Source: Synechocystis sp. PCC 7509 (lineage in GTDB: Bacteria > Cyanobacteriota > Cyanobacteriia > Cyanobacteriales > Chroococcidiopsidaceae). Taken from it: DNA of 64,000 nt. Location: assembly GCF_000332075.2 (NCBI RefSeq), contig NZ_ALVU02000001.1:1-64000 (forward strand). Reading direction: 5' to 3'. Positions 56,392 to 64,000 of the stretch are shown piece by piece. The notes below the pieces were generated by a model. That model saw only the letters and a program-made list of their open reading frames with translations, did not search any database and was not told the origin of the DNA. How positions within the stretch are numbered: the first letter of the stretch is position 1; each line of letters opens with the position of its first letter. The position numbers and the translations under genes are program-made.

Positions 56392-57330
56392 TTACCATGT
56401 TATTTGGGTTTGAAAAAATGGGAATAAGTTTGCTGTAATAACTTTAGATAAAAGATAGATTTTTAATCGCCCCAACGTTAGCAAAGATGGGTCTTGTTTA
56501 AAATAACTTACTAGCACTTTTGCCGCCTTCAATCCTCTTTGCGATTTCACACTATCTTGCAAGGCTTTGTACATCAAGAACTTATAAAGAAAACCCAAAG
56601 TTTGTTTTTTGAGGTGTTGCAAAGATTCTGGTGCTTGGTTGTAGGCTTGGTTAATAACTTGTAGTGAAGCTGCTTCCATTTTGGAAATATTAGCAGACAT
56701 AGAGTTGGGAGATATTCTATATAGAACTTGTGGACGAGGGATAGCAACAAACTCATAGTAAGCCGCCAATCGCAGCCACATATCCCAATCTTCGGCAGAA
56801 TTTAGAGATTCATCAAATCCACCGACTTTTTGTAAAGCTTGAGCGCGGATTAAAGTATTAGAACCACAAGATAAGAAATTTCCTACTAAAAGCCTTTCAT
56901 ATACATCTCCTTGATAAGAAGTGTAAGAGGCTGGTCTTAAAAATTGTCCCTGCTCGTCAATATGATCAGTCCAACTATACGCAACGGCTGCTTGGGGGTT
57001 TTGCTGCAAAGCGTTTAATTGCGCCTCTAACTTGTCTTTAGTCCAAAGATCGTCGGCATCCAAAAAAGCAATAAATTCACCGCCAGCATGAGAAAAACCA
57101 CGATTACGACTTGCCGACAGACCAGCATTTGAATAAGAAAATACTTTAATTTTGTTGTCTTGAATACTATTAACAATTGCTAAAGTCTCATCTTGAGAAC
57201 CATCGTTGACAACAATTATTTCTAAGTTTTGATAGGACTGTTGTAAAACCGATTCAATAGTTTCTTTGACAGTGGTTGCCCCATTATAAACGGGAATAAC
57301 TACAGAGATTAATGGTCTATTCTCGCTCAC
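56392..57330 (-). CDS. GT2-family glycosyltransferase
   Basis: 312 residues, similar in plan to the gene at 55154: SVVIPVYNGATTVKETIESV, VNDGSQD, AFLDADDLWT and SAEDWDMWLRLA. GTG start overlapping the TGA of the upstream GT4 gene by 4 bp (GTGA), with a G-run (CAGGGGG) just upstream. The two genes are therefore a coupled pair. Confidence 0.9.
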   Translation of the reverse strand: MSENRPLISVVIPVYNGATTVKETIESVLQQSYQNLEIIVVNDGSQDETLAIVNSIQDNKIKVFSYSNAGLSASRNRGFSHAGGEFIAFLDADDLWTKDKLEAQLNALQQNPQAAVAYSWTDHIDEQGQFLRPASYTSYQGDVYERLLVGNFLSCGSNTLIRAQALQKVGGFDESLNSAEDWDMWLRLAAYYEFVAIPRPQVLYRISPNSMSANISKMEAASLQVINQAYNQAPESLQHLKKQTLGFLYKFLMYKALQDSVKSQRGLKAAKVLVSYFKQDPSLLTLGRLKIYLLSKVITANLFPFFQTQITW

Positions 57331-58496
57331 AATACCCCCTGAATCATTTTTCTAGCTGTTTTCCCTGCTATTGACCAATTTAAGCGAGTTTGGTATTCAT
57401 TAAAAGAGGAATAAGCGAGTTTTTTGTAGTCCTGATAATTATTCATCAATGATGCAATATAGTTACAGTATTCAGAAATATTTGCACTTAGGGAAAATGT
57501 TTTTCCATTAATGTCGTGCTTAATTAAAGTTGGGATACCTCCTACTTGTGTGCCGATACAAGGTAATCCAAAAGAGTTCGCTTCACAAAAAACGTGGGGA
57601 GAAAAATCTGCTCTTGAAGGTAAAATTAGAAAATGAGATTCAGTAAATAGCTTGTTAATTTTATTTAAACCTTCCCACGTGTGTTTAGGAATAAAACCTA
57701 ATTTTTTTACATAACTAGGTAAAGGAATCTCTGTTTCTGGTTCGCAACCTACTACAACTAATTCCGTTTCTATCCCTCTAGAATTTAATTCTTCAGCTAC
57801 TTCAAAGGCGATGTCTCCACCTTTCCTAGTCCAGTCTACACCAATAAATAATAGCTTGCAAACTTCATTGTCTTTTGCTTCTACTATATTACGAATATCA
57901 TGGCGATCGCGGTTAGTTTCTAAATTTGCTCCCCAAGGAACTACCGCAACCTTAGCGGCATCGATACCATAGGTTTCAATTGCAGTTTGAGCTGCCCAAT
58001 CTGACAAAAAGATTGCTAATTCACACCTTTCTAGTGCCATTTTTTCCATAGCATATAAATTATCCTGGGTTTCTTTAGTTAAATTACTCAACCACGGATA
58101 AAAATTTATAGAGGCAGATAATGGTGCATCCGTCCACAATACAATGGGTTGCTTGCATTCAAGGTGAGCAATAGGAATTGTATTTTCTGGACATAATACT
58201 ATATCGGAGTTGAAGTTAGCTAACTTGGGCAAAATTTGAGCGCTGTATTTTTCTAGAACTGATGGCTCTAAAAAATAAAAATAGTCTTGTTGAAACAGCT
58301 TTTGATGTAAGTGCCACTTAAACTTATGCTTTAGCGACGGCTTAACAAACTCTAAAGGTCCAACATAATCTAAGGGTGTGGATTGTGATTCTAGAGTTTT
58401 AGCTAAATGATGACCTGCGCCACAAAGACCTGCTTTATTTGCAGGCCACTTTGTCGAATCTAAAACATCATAGCTAGTGAGATAGGCCATGCGCAT
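57327..58496 (-). CDS. GT4-family glycosyltransferase
   Basis: 389 residues from ATG at 58494-58496 (MRMAYLTSYDVLD). AGGAGA about 10 bases upstream decides the start; an upstream TTG is rejected. C-terminal site: LLFIGVDWTRKGGDIAFEV and FSPHVFCEANSFGLPCIGT, a GT4 E-x7-E variant with only one glutamate clearly visible. First glycosyltransferase after hepA, matching the place of a GT gene in the Anabaena HEP island as I recall it. Confidence 0.88.
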   Translation of the reverse strand: MRMAYLTSYDVLDSTKWPANKAGLCGAGHHLAKTLESQSTPLDYVGPLEFVKPSLKHKFKWHLHQKLFQQDYFYFLEPSVLEKYSAQILPKLANFNSDIVLCPENTIPIAHLECKQPIVLWTDAPLSASINFYPWLSNLTKETQDNLYAMEKMALERCELAIFLSDWAAQTAIETYGIDAAKVAVVPWGANLETNRDRHDIRNIVEAKDNEVCKLLFIGVDWTRKGGDIAFEVAEELNSRGIETELVVVGCEPETEIPLPSYVKKLGFIPKHTWEGLNKINKLFTESHFLILPSRADFSPHVFCEANSFGLPCIGTQVGGIPTLIKHDINGKTFSLSANISEYCNYIASLMNNYQDYKKLAYSSFNEYQTRLNWSIAGKTARKMIQGVL

Positions 58497-58820
58497 AAAT
58501 GTATAGTCTCCTGACTGGCGATGATTAACTATTAGCAAAAAATGTTAATTAACTTTAACATTTTACTATTTTTTTTACAAATTTAATTTGACAATAAGTT
58601 AGATGTTTTTACAAACTTAGCGAAAAAAAAGTATAAAATATCCTCCTAAATTAGGATGTTTGAGTGTTAATCAGTCTAAAGGAATAGCTATCGAGCAACT
58701 ATAAGTAAAGTTTTCTGGCTTATCGGGCAAGGCTTCTGTCTGTTAAAACTAACAACAAAAAACCGAGATAGAAAGTATTTTCTATCTCGTCGGTTACTTA
58801 AATTTAATTATTGTTGGGTA
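58497..58820. other. region between hepA and the glycosyltransferase genes
   Basis: About 320 AT-rich bases. Contains AATGTTAA-TTAACT-TTAACATT (58541-58562), a perfect 8-bp-arm palindrome that could be an operator, and the hepA terminator at 58755-58795. Probably holds the promoter of the glycosyltransferase operon. No open frame. Confidence 0.5.
58755..58795 (-). terminator. intrinsic terminator of hepA
   Basis: Minus strand: CGAGATAGAAA, 4-base loop, TTTCTATCTCG, then GG and TTTTTTG. It begins about 26 bp after the hepA stop. It separates the hepC-hepA unit from the glycosyltransferase genes. Confidence 0.85.
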
Positions 58821-60668
58821 CTAATTTCTTTGACCTAATTCATTTTGCATATTGTGATAATTCCACAATTTGCCGCGTTGCAAGAGGAGTTCTTGATAAG
58901 CTCCCTGTTCGACAATTTTACCTTGCTCTAAGACTACAACTTTATCAGCTTTGGCAATAGTTGATAGACGATGAGCGATCGCAATTACTGTTCGACCTAC
59001 CGATAGTTTTTCCAAAGATTCTTGAATTAATCGCTCAGATACAGAGTCAAGGGCGCTAGTTGCTTCATCTAGAATTAGAATTTCTGGATTGCGCAGCAAC
59101 GCCCGCGCGATCGCAATTCTCTGGCGTTGACCTCCAGATAAGCGTACTCCTCGATCTCCAAGTACCGTATCAAAACCTTCGGGCATTTCCAAAATAAACT
59201 CTAAAGCATTAGCAAGTTGTGCCGCTTGTTCTACTTCTGCTTGAGTAGCATTCATACCATAACTAATGTTGTCAAATACAGAGCTATTAAAAATAAAAGT
59301 GTCTTGACTAACAACTGCCATTTGCTGGCGGACTGTATTGATATCAAACTCGCGTAAATCGACACCATCATAGGATACTTGACCTTGCAGGGGGTCATAA
59401 AAGCGCGGGATTAAATCAGCCAAAGTAGTCTTCCCCGCGCCGGAAGAACCGACTAAAGCTGTCGTCTGTCCTTTTTTAATTGTTAGGGTAATATTGTTTA
59501 GCACTAGAGAGCTAGAATCGTAGCCAAAGTCTACCGATCTAAATTCAATAGCTTGTCTTAAACCAAGAAACTGCTGCGTCCCATTGATTAAATATTTTTT
59601 GTCCTCCGTCTTCAATAGATCCATAACATTAGTAATCGACCCACCAAAACTACTTAAGGCGGCTCTGCTGCCATTGATCTCATGAATAGATGGGACAAGC
59701 CGAAATAGTGTAAATAAAAATGTTAGTAAAGAAGCTACTTCTAAAGTGCCATTAGCAACAAATACTGTGAGCGCTAAAATAATCATGCTCACTAGCACCG
59801 TAGTAGCTGCTCCTTCGGCTAGTGGTCGGACAATTGCCAAGCCCAAACTTGCTTTGATTGAGCTTTGGACTACATTATTACTAGCTCTGTAGTAACGCTG
59901 GCGTTCAAACTCTTGGGTTCCCGATGCTTGGACAGTGCGAATACCATTAATAAGTTCTATAGCTCTAGTGGCAAACTTCCCATTAGCTTTAGAGACAGCA
60001 AAACTAGCCTCTCTTACTCGCTTATTGAGCGCTGATAACCCTACACCCAAAAGGGTAAATAAAGCGATCGCGATAATTGATAGCTGCCACGATAGTTGAA
60101 AAATTATAATTCCATAAACTGCTAAGGCTAGACCTTTAGTAAAAATAAAGGCACTTAAACCAAAAGCTTGTTGCAGCTTAAAAATTTCTCCGGTAATTGT
60201 ATTAATAAGTTCCCCAGAGTGGCTGGTTGAAAAGTAACTTAAACTTAATGATTGCAGTTGTTCAAATATTCTTTTTCTTAGCCTATCTACCAAATTTAAC
60301 TGCGTCATTTCAGTGTAAACTTGACCTAGATAGTTAAAAACTGCTCTAATCCAAGTAGCTGTAAGTATCAGTGCCGACACTCGATAAAGCCGCTCAGTTG
60401 AAGGTTTGTCTACTCCTAAAATTGAGATATCAAACCATCTAAGACCCGTTTGAATTGGTGGTGAATCAGGGTTAACTAAACTTTGCAAGAAAGCTAGCAG
60501 AAATCCTAATCCAAAACCCTCAAAAGCTGCGGCCCCGATGGCAAAAGCTATGGCTAAAATTGCCAGTTTGGGAAAATACTTAAATTCTCGAAGAATTAGA
60601 TAATTATTTTTCCAAAAAGCACTAGCTTTGAGAGAATTGCGAATAGGAACAGGAAGATGAAAACCCAT
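58821..60668 (-). CDS. hepA: HepA-type ABC exporter (membrane and ATPase domains fused)
   Basis: 615 residues. Six-helix export domain (about 30-330) and ATPase domain (about 365-600): Walker A GSSGAGKTT, Q-loop VVSQD, signature LSGGQRQRIAIARALL, Walker B ILILDEATSALD, H-loop AHRLS. The N-terminus (MGFHLPVPIRNSLKA, NNYLILREFKYFPKLAILAI) and PPIQTGLRWFDI match HepA of Anabaena as I remember it, which is needed for the heterocyst envelope polysaccharide. It starts 26 bp after hepC, so they form an operon. Likely role: moving a lipid-linked or polysaccharide substrate across the inner membrane. Confidence 0.9.
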   Translation of the reverse strand: MGFHLPVPIRNSLKASAFWKNNYLILREFKYFPKLAILAIAFAIGAAAFEGFGLGFLLAFLQSLVNPDSPPIQTGLRWFDISILGVDKPSTERLYRVSALILTATWIRAVFNYLGQVYTEMTQLNLVDRLRKRIFEQLQSLSLSYFSTSHSGELINTITGEIFKLQQAFGLSAFIFTKGLALAVYGIIIFQLSWQLSIIAIALFTLLGVGLSALNKRVREASFAVSKANGKFATRAIELINGIRTVQASGTQEFERQRYYRASNNVVQSSIKASLGLAIVRPLAEGAATTVLVSMIILALTVFVANGTLEVASLLTFLFTLFRLVPSIHEINGSRAALSSFGGSITNVMDLLKTEDKKYLINGTQQFLGLRQAIEFRSVDFGYDSSSLVLNNITLTIKKGQTTALVGSSGAGKTTLADLIPRFYDPLQGQVSYDGVDLREFDINTVRQQMAVVSQDTFIFNSSVFDNISYGMNATQAEVEQAAQLANALEFILEMPEGFDTVLGDRGVRLSGGQRQRIAIARALLRNPEILILDEATSALDSVSERLIQESLEKLSVGRTVIAIAHRLSTIAKADKVVVLEQGKIVEQGAYQELLLQRGKLWNYHNMQNELGQRN

Positions 60669-60694
60669 GGTTATCTGTTAATAGTAATAATGGA

Positions 60695-61507
60695 TTAGTT
60701 GATGCTACTGGAGAAAAATTTTGGTAGAGTTTGGCGCAGAATTTTTAAGTCTTTAGCCAATGACCAATTGTTAATGTAAGTTAATTGAACCCCACTAACA
60801 CTACTGACGGCAAGCGGGGTTTCAATTTCCGGTAAGCCTGTAATCCCTGGCAAAGTATTAAGTTGTTTTGGCGCTAGATAGTTGACTTCTGTTAAAGCCC
60901 AAGGACGCGCCCCTACTAAACTCATTTCACCACGCAAGACATTAAATAGCTGTGGTAAATTTTGAACGCGATCACCAGTTCCGGCGGTAGTTAAAGTATT
61001 AAACTTGAGTAATTCAAATAGTTGACCGCGCGCTCCGATACGCCATTGTCGAGAAAATATTGGCGACTGAGGAGATTTTATCCATTGCCAAGCTATCAAC
61101 CCTAAAATTACCGGACTGAGGATGAGAAGTAAAGCGATCGCCATAAAGAAGTCGCAAGCACGCTTTAATCGCCAGCGACTAGAGGATACGTAAGTCAGTT
61201 TTTGGATCTTAGCCGCGCGTACAAATATCGCTTTTTGAGCGTGTTTACAGGCGGTCGCCCACATTTGTAAATTTGCCGCTCCTAGAGCTGGATCTATATG
61301 AATTATTTTTACAGAGGACTTTTGCAAGCATTCTTGCAGCCTTTGCTCGTCGGCAAATTCTAAGCCCGCCTGATGAGACTGTGGCTTTCGAGCCTTGACT
61401 ATCAAGTGTTTTTGCTGCCACTTCAAAGTCCAGCTAATTAACTTGTGGTCTGGTTGATCACTTACCAAGGAGTAAGTAGGTAGATTGGGAGGATTAGAGA
61501 TTAACAT
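60695..61507 (-). CDS. hepC: HepC-like sugar transferase (bacterial sugar transferase domain)
   Basis: 270 residues. A variable N-terminal 110 residues, then one transmembrane helix (FFMAIALLLILSPVILGLIAW) and a bacterial sugar transferase domain with SRQWRIGARGQLFELLKFNT, LPQLFNVLRGEMSLVGARPW and LPGITGLPE. Such enzymes place the first sugar phosphate on undecaprenyl phosphate. The protein lacks the four extra N-terminal helices of WcaJ, as HepC does. Adjacent to hepA as in Anabaena. ATG start. Confidence 0.85.
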   Translation of the reverse strand: MLISNPPNLPTYSLVSDQPDHKLISWTLKWQQKHLIVKARKPQSHQAGLEFADEQRLQECLQKSSVKIIHIDPALGAANLQMWATACKHAQKAIFVRAAKIQKLTYVSSSRWRLKRACDFFMAIALLLILSPVILGLIAWQWIKSPQSPIFSRQWRIGARGQLFELLKFNTLTTAGTGDRVQNLPQLFNVLRGEMSLVGARPWALTEVNYLAPKQLNTLPGITGLPEIETPLAVSSVSGVQLTYINNWSLAKDLKILRQTLPKFFSSSIN

Positions 61508-61945
61508 TGTACGGCGATCGCATTTTTTATGCTTCCTACAAAAATAATTAAGCTGTTTGTCGAGCCAAAACTCAAACTTAACTTATTGAGAAAGAGTTTT
61601 TTCCAACTTTCTAAAACTGCTAAAAAATTATCATTGAGTTTCAATTCCACTCCCATTTTTATTTTTTCAATGCAACTTTCTCTTATAGTTTAATACTTTA
61701 CAAACTAAAGTTACTGATTCAATGGCTACTTTACGGACTCTTTAAATAGGCTTTAGTATTGATATTATTGAAATTCAAGTATCAAACAAATTGCTAGGTA
61801 GATTGGATAATGTTATCTCATTATTTTTGACAGTAAATACATATAAAAAGACTTATTATCTACCTAAATAGGTAGATAATAAGTCTTTTTTATCAAGTTA
61901 TTTTTTTCAACATTTACTACTTTTGAAATAGTAAACACTTTCAAT
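61508..61945. other. hepC upstream region
   Basis: About 440 AT-rich bases between wzc and hepC, with one HIP1 site just upstream of hepC (61511-61518). It holds the wzc terminator at 61845-61890. The hepC promoter must lie here. No gene seen. Confidence 0.5.
61845..61890 (-). terminator. perfect 21-bp-stem terminator after the Wzc gene
   Basis: AAAAAGACTTATTATCTACC plus T on one arm and its exact complement on the other, with a loop of only four bases. A5 and T5 at the base of the stem work on either strand. About 55 bp after the wzc stop. Confidence 0.9.
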
Positions 61946-64000
61946 TTATTGCCAACTTTGTTGTAAAACTACTCCTTGGTCTTTTGTCGAACTTACATAA
62001 GTAGTGCTACCGTTAGCATGATTGGCAACCACGCCGATTGTATTTAATTTACTCAACATAGCTGTGGCTTGAGTAAGTTCAGTGCGTGTTACTTTACCCA
62101 TGCGTGATACTAACAATACACCGCTACAAAACGATGCCGCCAAAATAGCATCAACCATTCCTAGCACTGGGGGAGCATCGACAAGAATTAAATCGTAAGT
62201 ATCCTCAAACTTTGCCATCAATTCTCGCATTCTTTGCGAACTTAAGAGACTTGCGGAGTCGGTTGGTACAGGCCCTGCCGTTAAAATATCAATATAAGCG
62301 CCGGACGATTGAATCCCTGCATGGTTTGGGGCGGTATCATCGCTTTCTAGTAACGTTGAAAGCCCTTGTTCGTTGGGTAAATTAAGCATTTGATGCAGAT
62401 TAGGATGACGCAAATCTGCATCTATTAATAGTACCCGTTGATGCAGACGAGCAGCACTTAGAGCTAGTCCCAATGCTAAAGTTGACTTGCCTTCGCCAGC
62501 TAAGGCAGAAGTAATCATAATCGATCTTAAAGTTGACTCGGTGGTATTTAGTAACTGGATATTTTTATAAATTAGATCCAGTGATTCCCAAGACGGAGGC
62601 CAATTACTAACTTGAACTGTCCAAGGAGCTAAAATGTTTGGCTTGCCAAAAGGTAAACTAACAATTGGTTCGCTGGCTTTAGTTTGCGATAACTCTGGAG
62701 TTATTCCTAATACTGGAATCGAGACTTGTTTTTCTAAGTCGTCACTTGTATGTACCGCATCATCCATTACTTCCCGCAGGAAAGCCGCAACTCCACCAAG
62801 CATTAACCCAGCTACTAAACCAAGCAATAAATTTTGCCTAATATTTGGGCCAATTTGTACGCCCAAGGATGGTTTTTCTATAGCTTGCCATTCAAAGCCG
62901 CCTCTGGCAATTTCTAGACTTAATTCTTGTTGCGCTTTCAATAATTGCTGCAACTTCTCACGGTTGATTAACACGAGCGGAATCAGGCGATTGTACTCCG
63001 CTAATAAGGCGGGAAAACGATCAAACTGGCTGCGTAAATTTTGCTCGGTCTTTGCCAAACTAACATCTTGAGCTTGCAAAGCACTAAGAAGTGTTTGGAC
63101 TTCTGCCAACTGACCAGTTAAATTGATATCTAGTCCTGTTCTCTGTCCTTGAGATAGAAAATTTGTATTTGCAGCGTTTAGTTGCGCCGCATCGGCACCG
63201 ACCACTCGCCCTTGTTCTGATTGCAATAGCGATTGCTGATTTTGGCGTAGTTCGATCAACTTTTGCACGCCGGGATCTGCATCGGTGAAAGTTCCTCGTC
63301 TGGCAGCTAAGAGCAAATCTGTTTTTTGTAACTCATTGAGCAGCGTTTGGTAGCGTGGTGATTGGCTCAAACGCGAAGATGCTAAAGCTGCTTGCGGGTT
63401 ACTACCAACTTGTTGTTGCAGCACTTTGTAGCGTGCTTCTGTATCTTGAAACTGAGCGCGCAGAGCCTGTCTTTGCTGGACTACAGAATTTAAAGAATTG
63501 TTGATAGTGGCAGCTTGTTGTTCGGGGTCAATTAAATTTTGATTTGTGCGAAAGTCTTTCAGCTGACTTTCTGATTCCTCTACCTGTCTGCGAACTCCAG
63601 GAATTTGCTCGTTGATAAACTCCAGTCCTTTTTTTAACCGTTGCTCTTGCTGTTCTCGGTTGTAAGCTTGATAAACTTGGTAGATTGTTTCTAAAACTTT
63701 TTGCGTTTTTACCGGATCGTTGCTGACGTAATCTGCTTGAACAATTTTTGTATATTTTGCATCACTTTCTTCTTCGATGACTGGAGCTAAAAGTAGCGCT
63801 CTTTTGACTTCTTTGATAGTAATGCTTGGATACTCAGGTCTAAGCAAATCTACCGCTCTTTGAATTAGCAAGGTACTACGCATAACGTTAATTTGGGTTG
63901 CGTAGTCGATTTCCACATTCGGATCGGCAAATTCTGATTCCGATGGTTGAACGTCGCTTCTACCTTTGTAGTTTGCTTCGATCAAGATTTGCATAGTGCT
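61946..64000 (-). CDS. Wzc-like polysaccharide co-polymerase / tyrosine autokinase (5' end outside window)
   Basis: At least 684 residues; the frame is open to the window edge and lacks the first transmembrane helix, so the start is missing. Visible: end of the Wzz domain, a long coiled-coil periplasmic part (GLEFINEQIPGVRRQVEE), the second transmembrane helix (LLLGLVAGLMLGGVAAF), then a BY-kinase domain with Walker A LAGEGKSTLALGLAL, Walker A' VLLIDADLRHP and Walker B ILVDAPPVLG. The C-terminal tail has only one tyrosine (STTYVSS), where typical BY-kinases have a Tyr cluster. It controls chain length and export of exopolysaccharide, and is upstream of hepC as in Anabaena. Confidence 0.92.
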   Translation of the reverse strand, partial: STMQILIEANYKGRSDVQPSESEFADPNVEIDYATQINVMRSTLLIQRAVDLLRPEYPSITIKEVKRALLLAPVIEEESDAKYTKIVQADYVSNDPVKTQKVLETIYQVYQAYNREQQEQRLKKGLEFINEQIPGVRRQVEESESQLKDFRTNQNLIDPEQQAATINNSLNSVVQQRQALRAQFQDTEARYKVLQQQVGSNPQAALASSRLSQSPRYQTLLNELQKTDLLLAARRGTFTDADPGVQKLIELRQNQQSLLQSEQGRVVGADAAQLNAANTNFLSQGQRTGLDINLTGQLAEVQTLLSALQAQDVSLAKTEQNLRSQFDRFPALLAEYNRLIPLVLINREKLQQLLKAQQELSLEIARGGFEWQAIEKPSLGVQIGPNIRQNLLLGLVAGLMLGGVAAFLREVMDDAVHTSDDLEKQVSIPVLGITPELSQTKASEPIVSLPFGKPNILAPWTVQVSNWPPSWESLDLIYKNIQLLNTTESTLRSIMITSALAGEGKSTLALGLALSAARLHQRVLLIDADLRHPNLHQMLNLPNEQGLSTLLESDDTAPNHAGIQSSGAYIDILTAGPVPTDSASLLSSQRMRELMAKFEDTYDLILVDAPPVLGMVDAILAASFCSGVLLVSRMGKVTRTELTQATAMLSKLNTIGVVANHANGSTTYVSSTKDQGVVLQQSWQ

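Noticed and set aside
62634-63071. 145-codon open frame antisense to the Wzc gene
   Set aside because: Shadow of a well-supported coding frame; Cys/Ser/Asn-rich chance translation.
52915-64000. Proof that the host forms heterocysts
   Set aside because: HepA/HepC homologues alone do not show this; no hetR, nif or heterocyst glycolipid genes are in the window.

Overview
The window is chromosomal DNA from a cyanobacterium. It carries photosystem II genes (psbB, psbT), a homologue of the orange carotenoid protein C-terminal domain, an SLH/OprB-type porin, many copies of the HIP1 octamer GCGATCGC, and genes matching the Anabaena heterocyst-envelope polysaccharide (HEP) cluster. Codon use is AT-leaning and even. 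I cannot fix the genus. The gene set would fit a Chroococcidiopsis/Nostocales-like lineage, but that is a guess.

Layout. 1-219 holds three copies of a 73-bp tandem repeat. 241-7958 (minus strand) is a signalling cluster: PAS histidine kinase, Rcp-type response regulator, hybrid multi-PAS/GAF kinase, and a two-domain CheB-like protein. A divergent NarL-type regulator follows at 8222. 9.0-17 kb is a patchwork with a stand-alone carotenoid-binding CTD homologue, decayed IS1-family copies, two truncated Uma2 genes, a broken pRiA4b-ORF3-like gene, a transposase fragment, and intact genes between them: a GNAT acetyltransferase, rtcB with an in-frame mini-intein, and a GHL10-type glycoside hydrolase. 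17-25 kb is housekeeping: a Gfo/Idh/MocA oxidoreductase, a 46-residue membrane protein, ribBA, argC, eno, gloA and a porin. 25.0-26.6 kb is a second scrap-yard: a cupin gene broken by a small hairpin insertion, an IS200/IS605-like non-coding relic, an IS1 relic and a histidine-kinase relic. 26.6-48 kb holds cobS, comF, a glycosyltransferase, folC, metK, a HAD phosphatase, rpsA (S1), nrdR, psbT, psbB, an amine oxidase preceded by a second broken cupin copy, ilvD, avtA, rimM, an L,D-transpeptidase, and an ArsP-type permease with its DUF1980 partner.

52.9-64.0 kb (all minus strand) is an exopolysaccharide locus. In transcription order it reads Wzc-like tyrosine kinase (cut by the window edge), HepC-like sugar transferase, HepA ABC exporter, then five glycosyltransferases (GT4, GT2, GT2, GT2, GT4). 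From memory this order matches the HEP island of Anabaena. HepC would load the first sugar on the lipid carrier, the glycosyltransferases would extend the unit, and HepA and Wzc would move and polymerise it.

Observations I rate highest: (i) the HEP-like island; (ii) two paralogous cupin genes carrying the same 49-bp hairpin insertion at the same codon, with the 14 bp between its 7-bp arms inverted in one copy relative to the other; (iii) the RtcB mini-intein placed exactly before a metal-binding cysteine; (iv) a lone OCP-CTD homologue with no helical partner in view. No tRNA, rRNA or CRISPR array was found.
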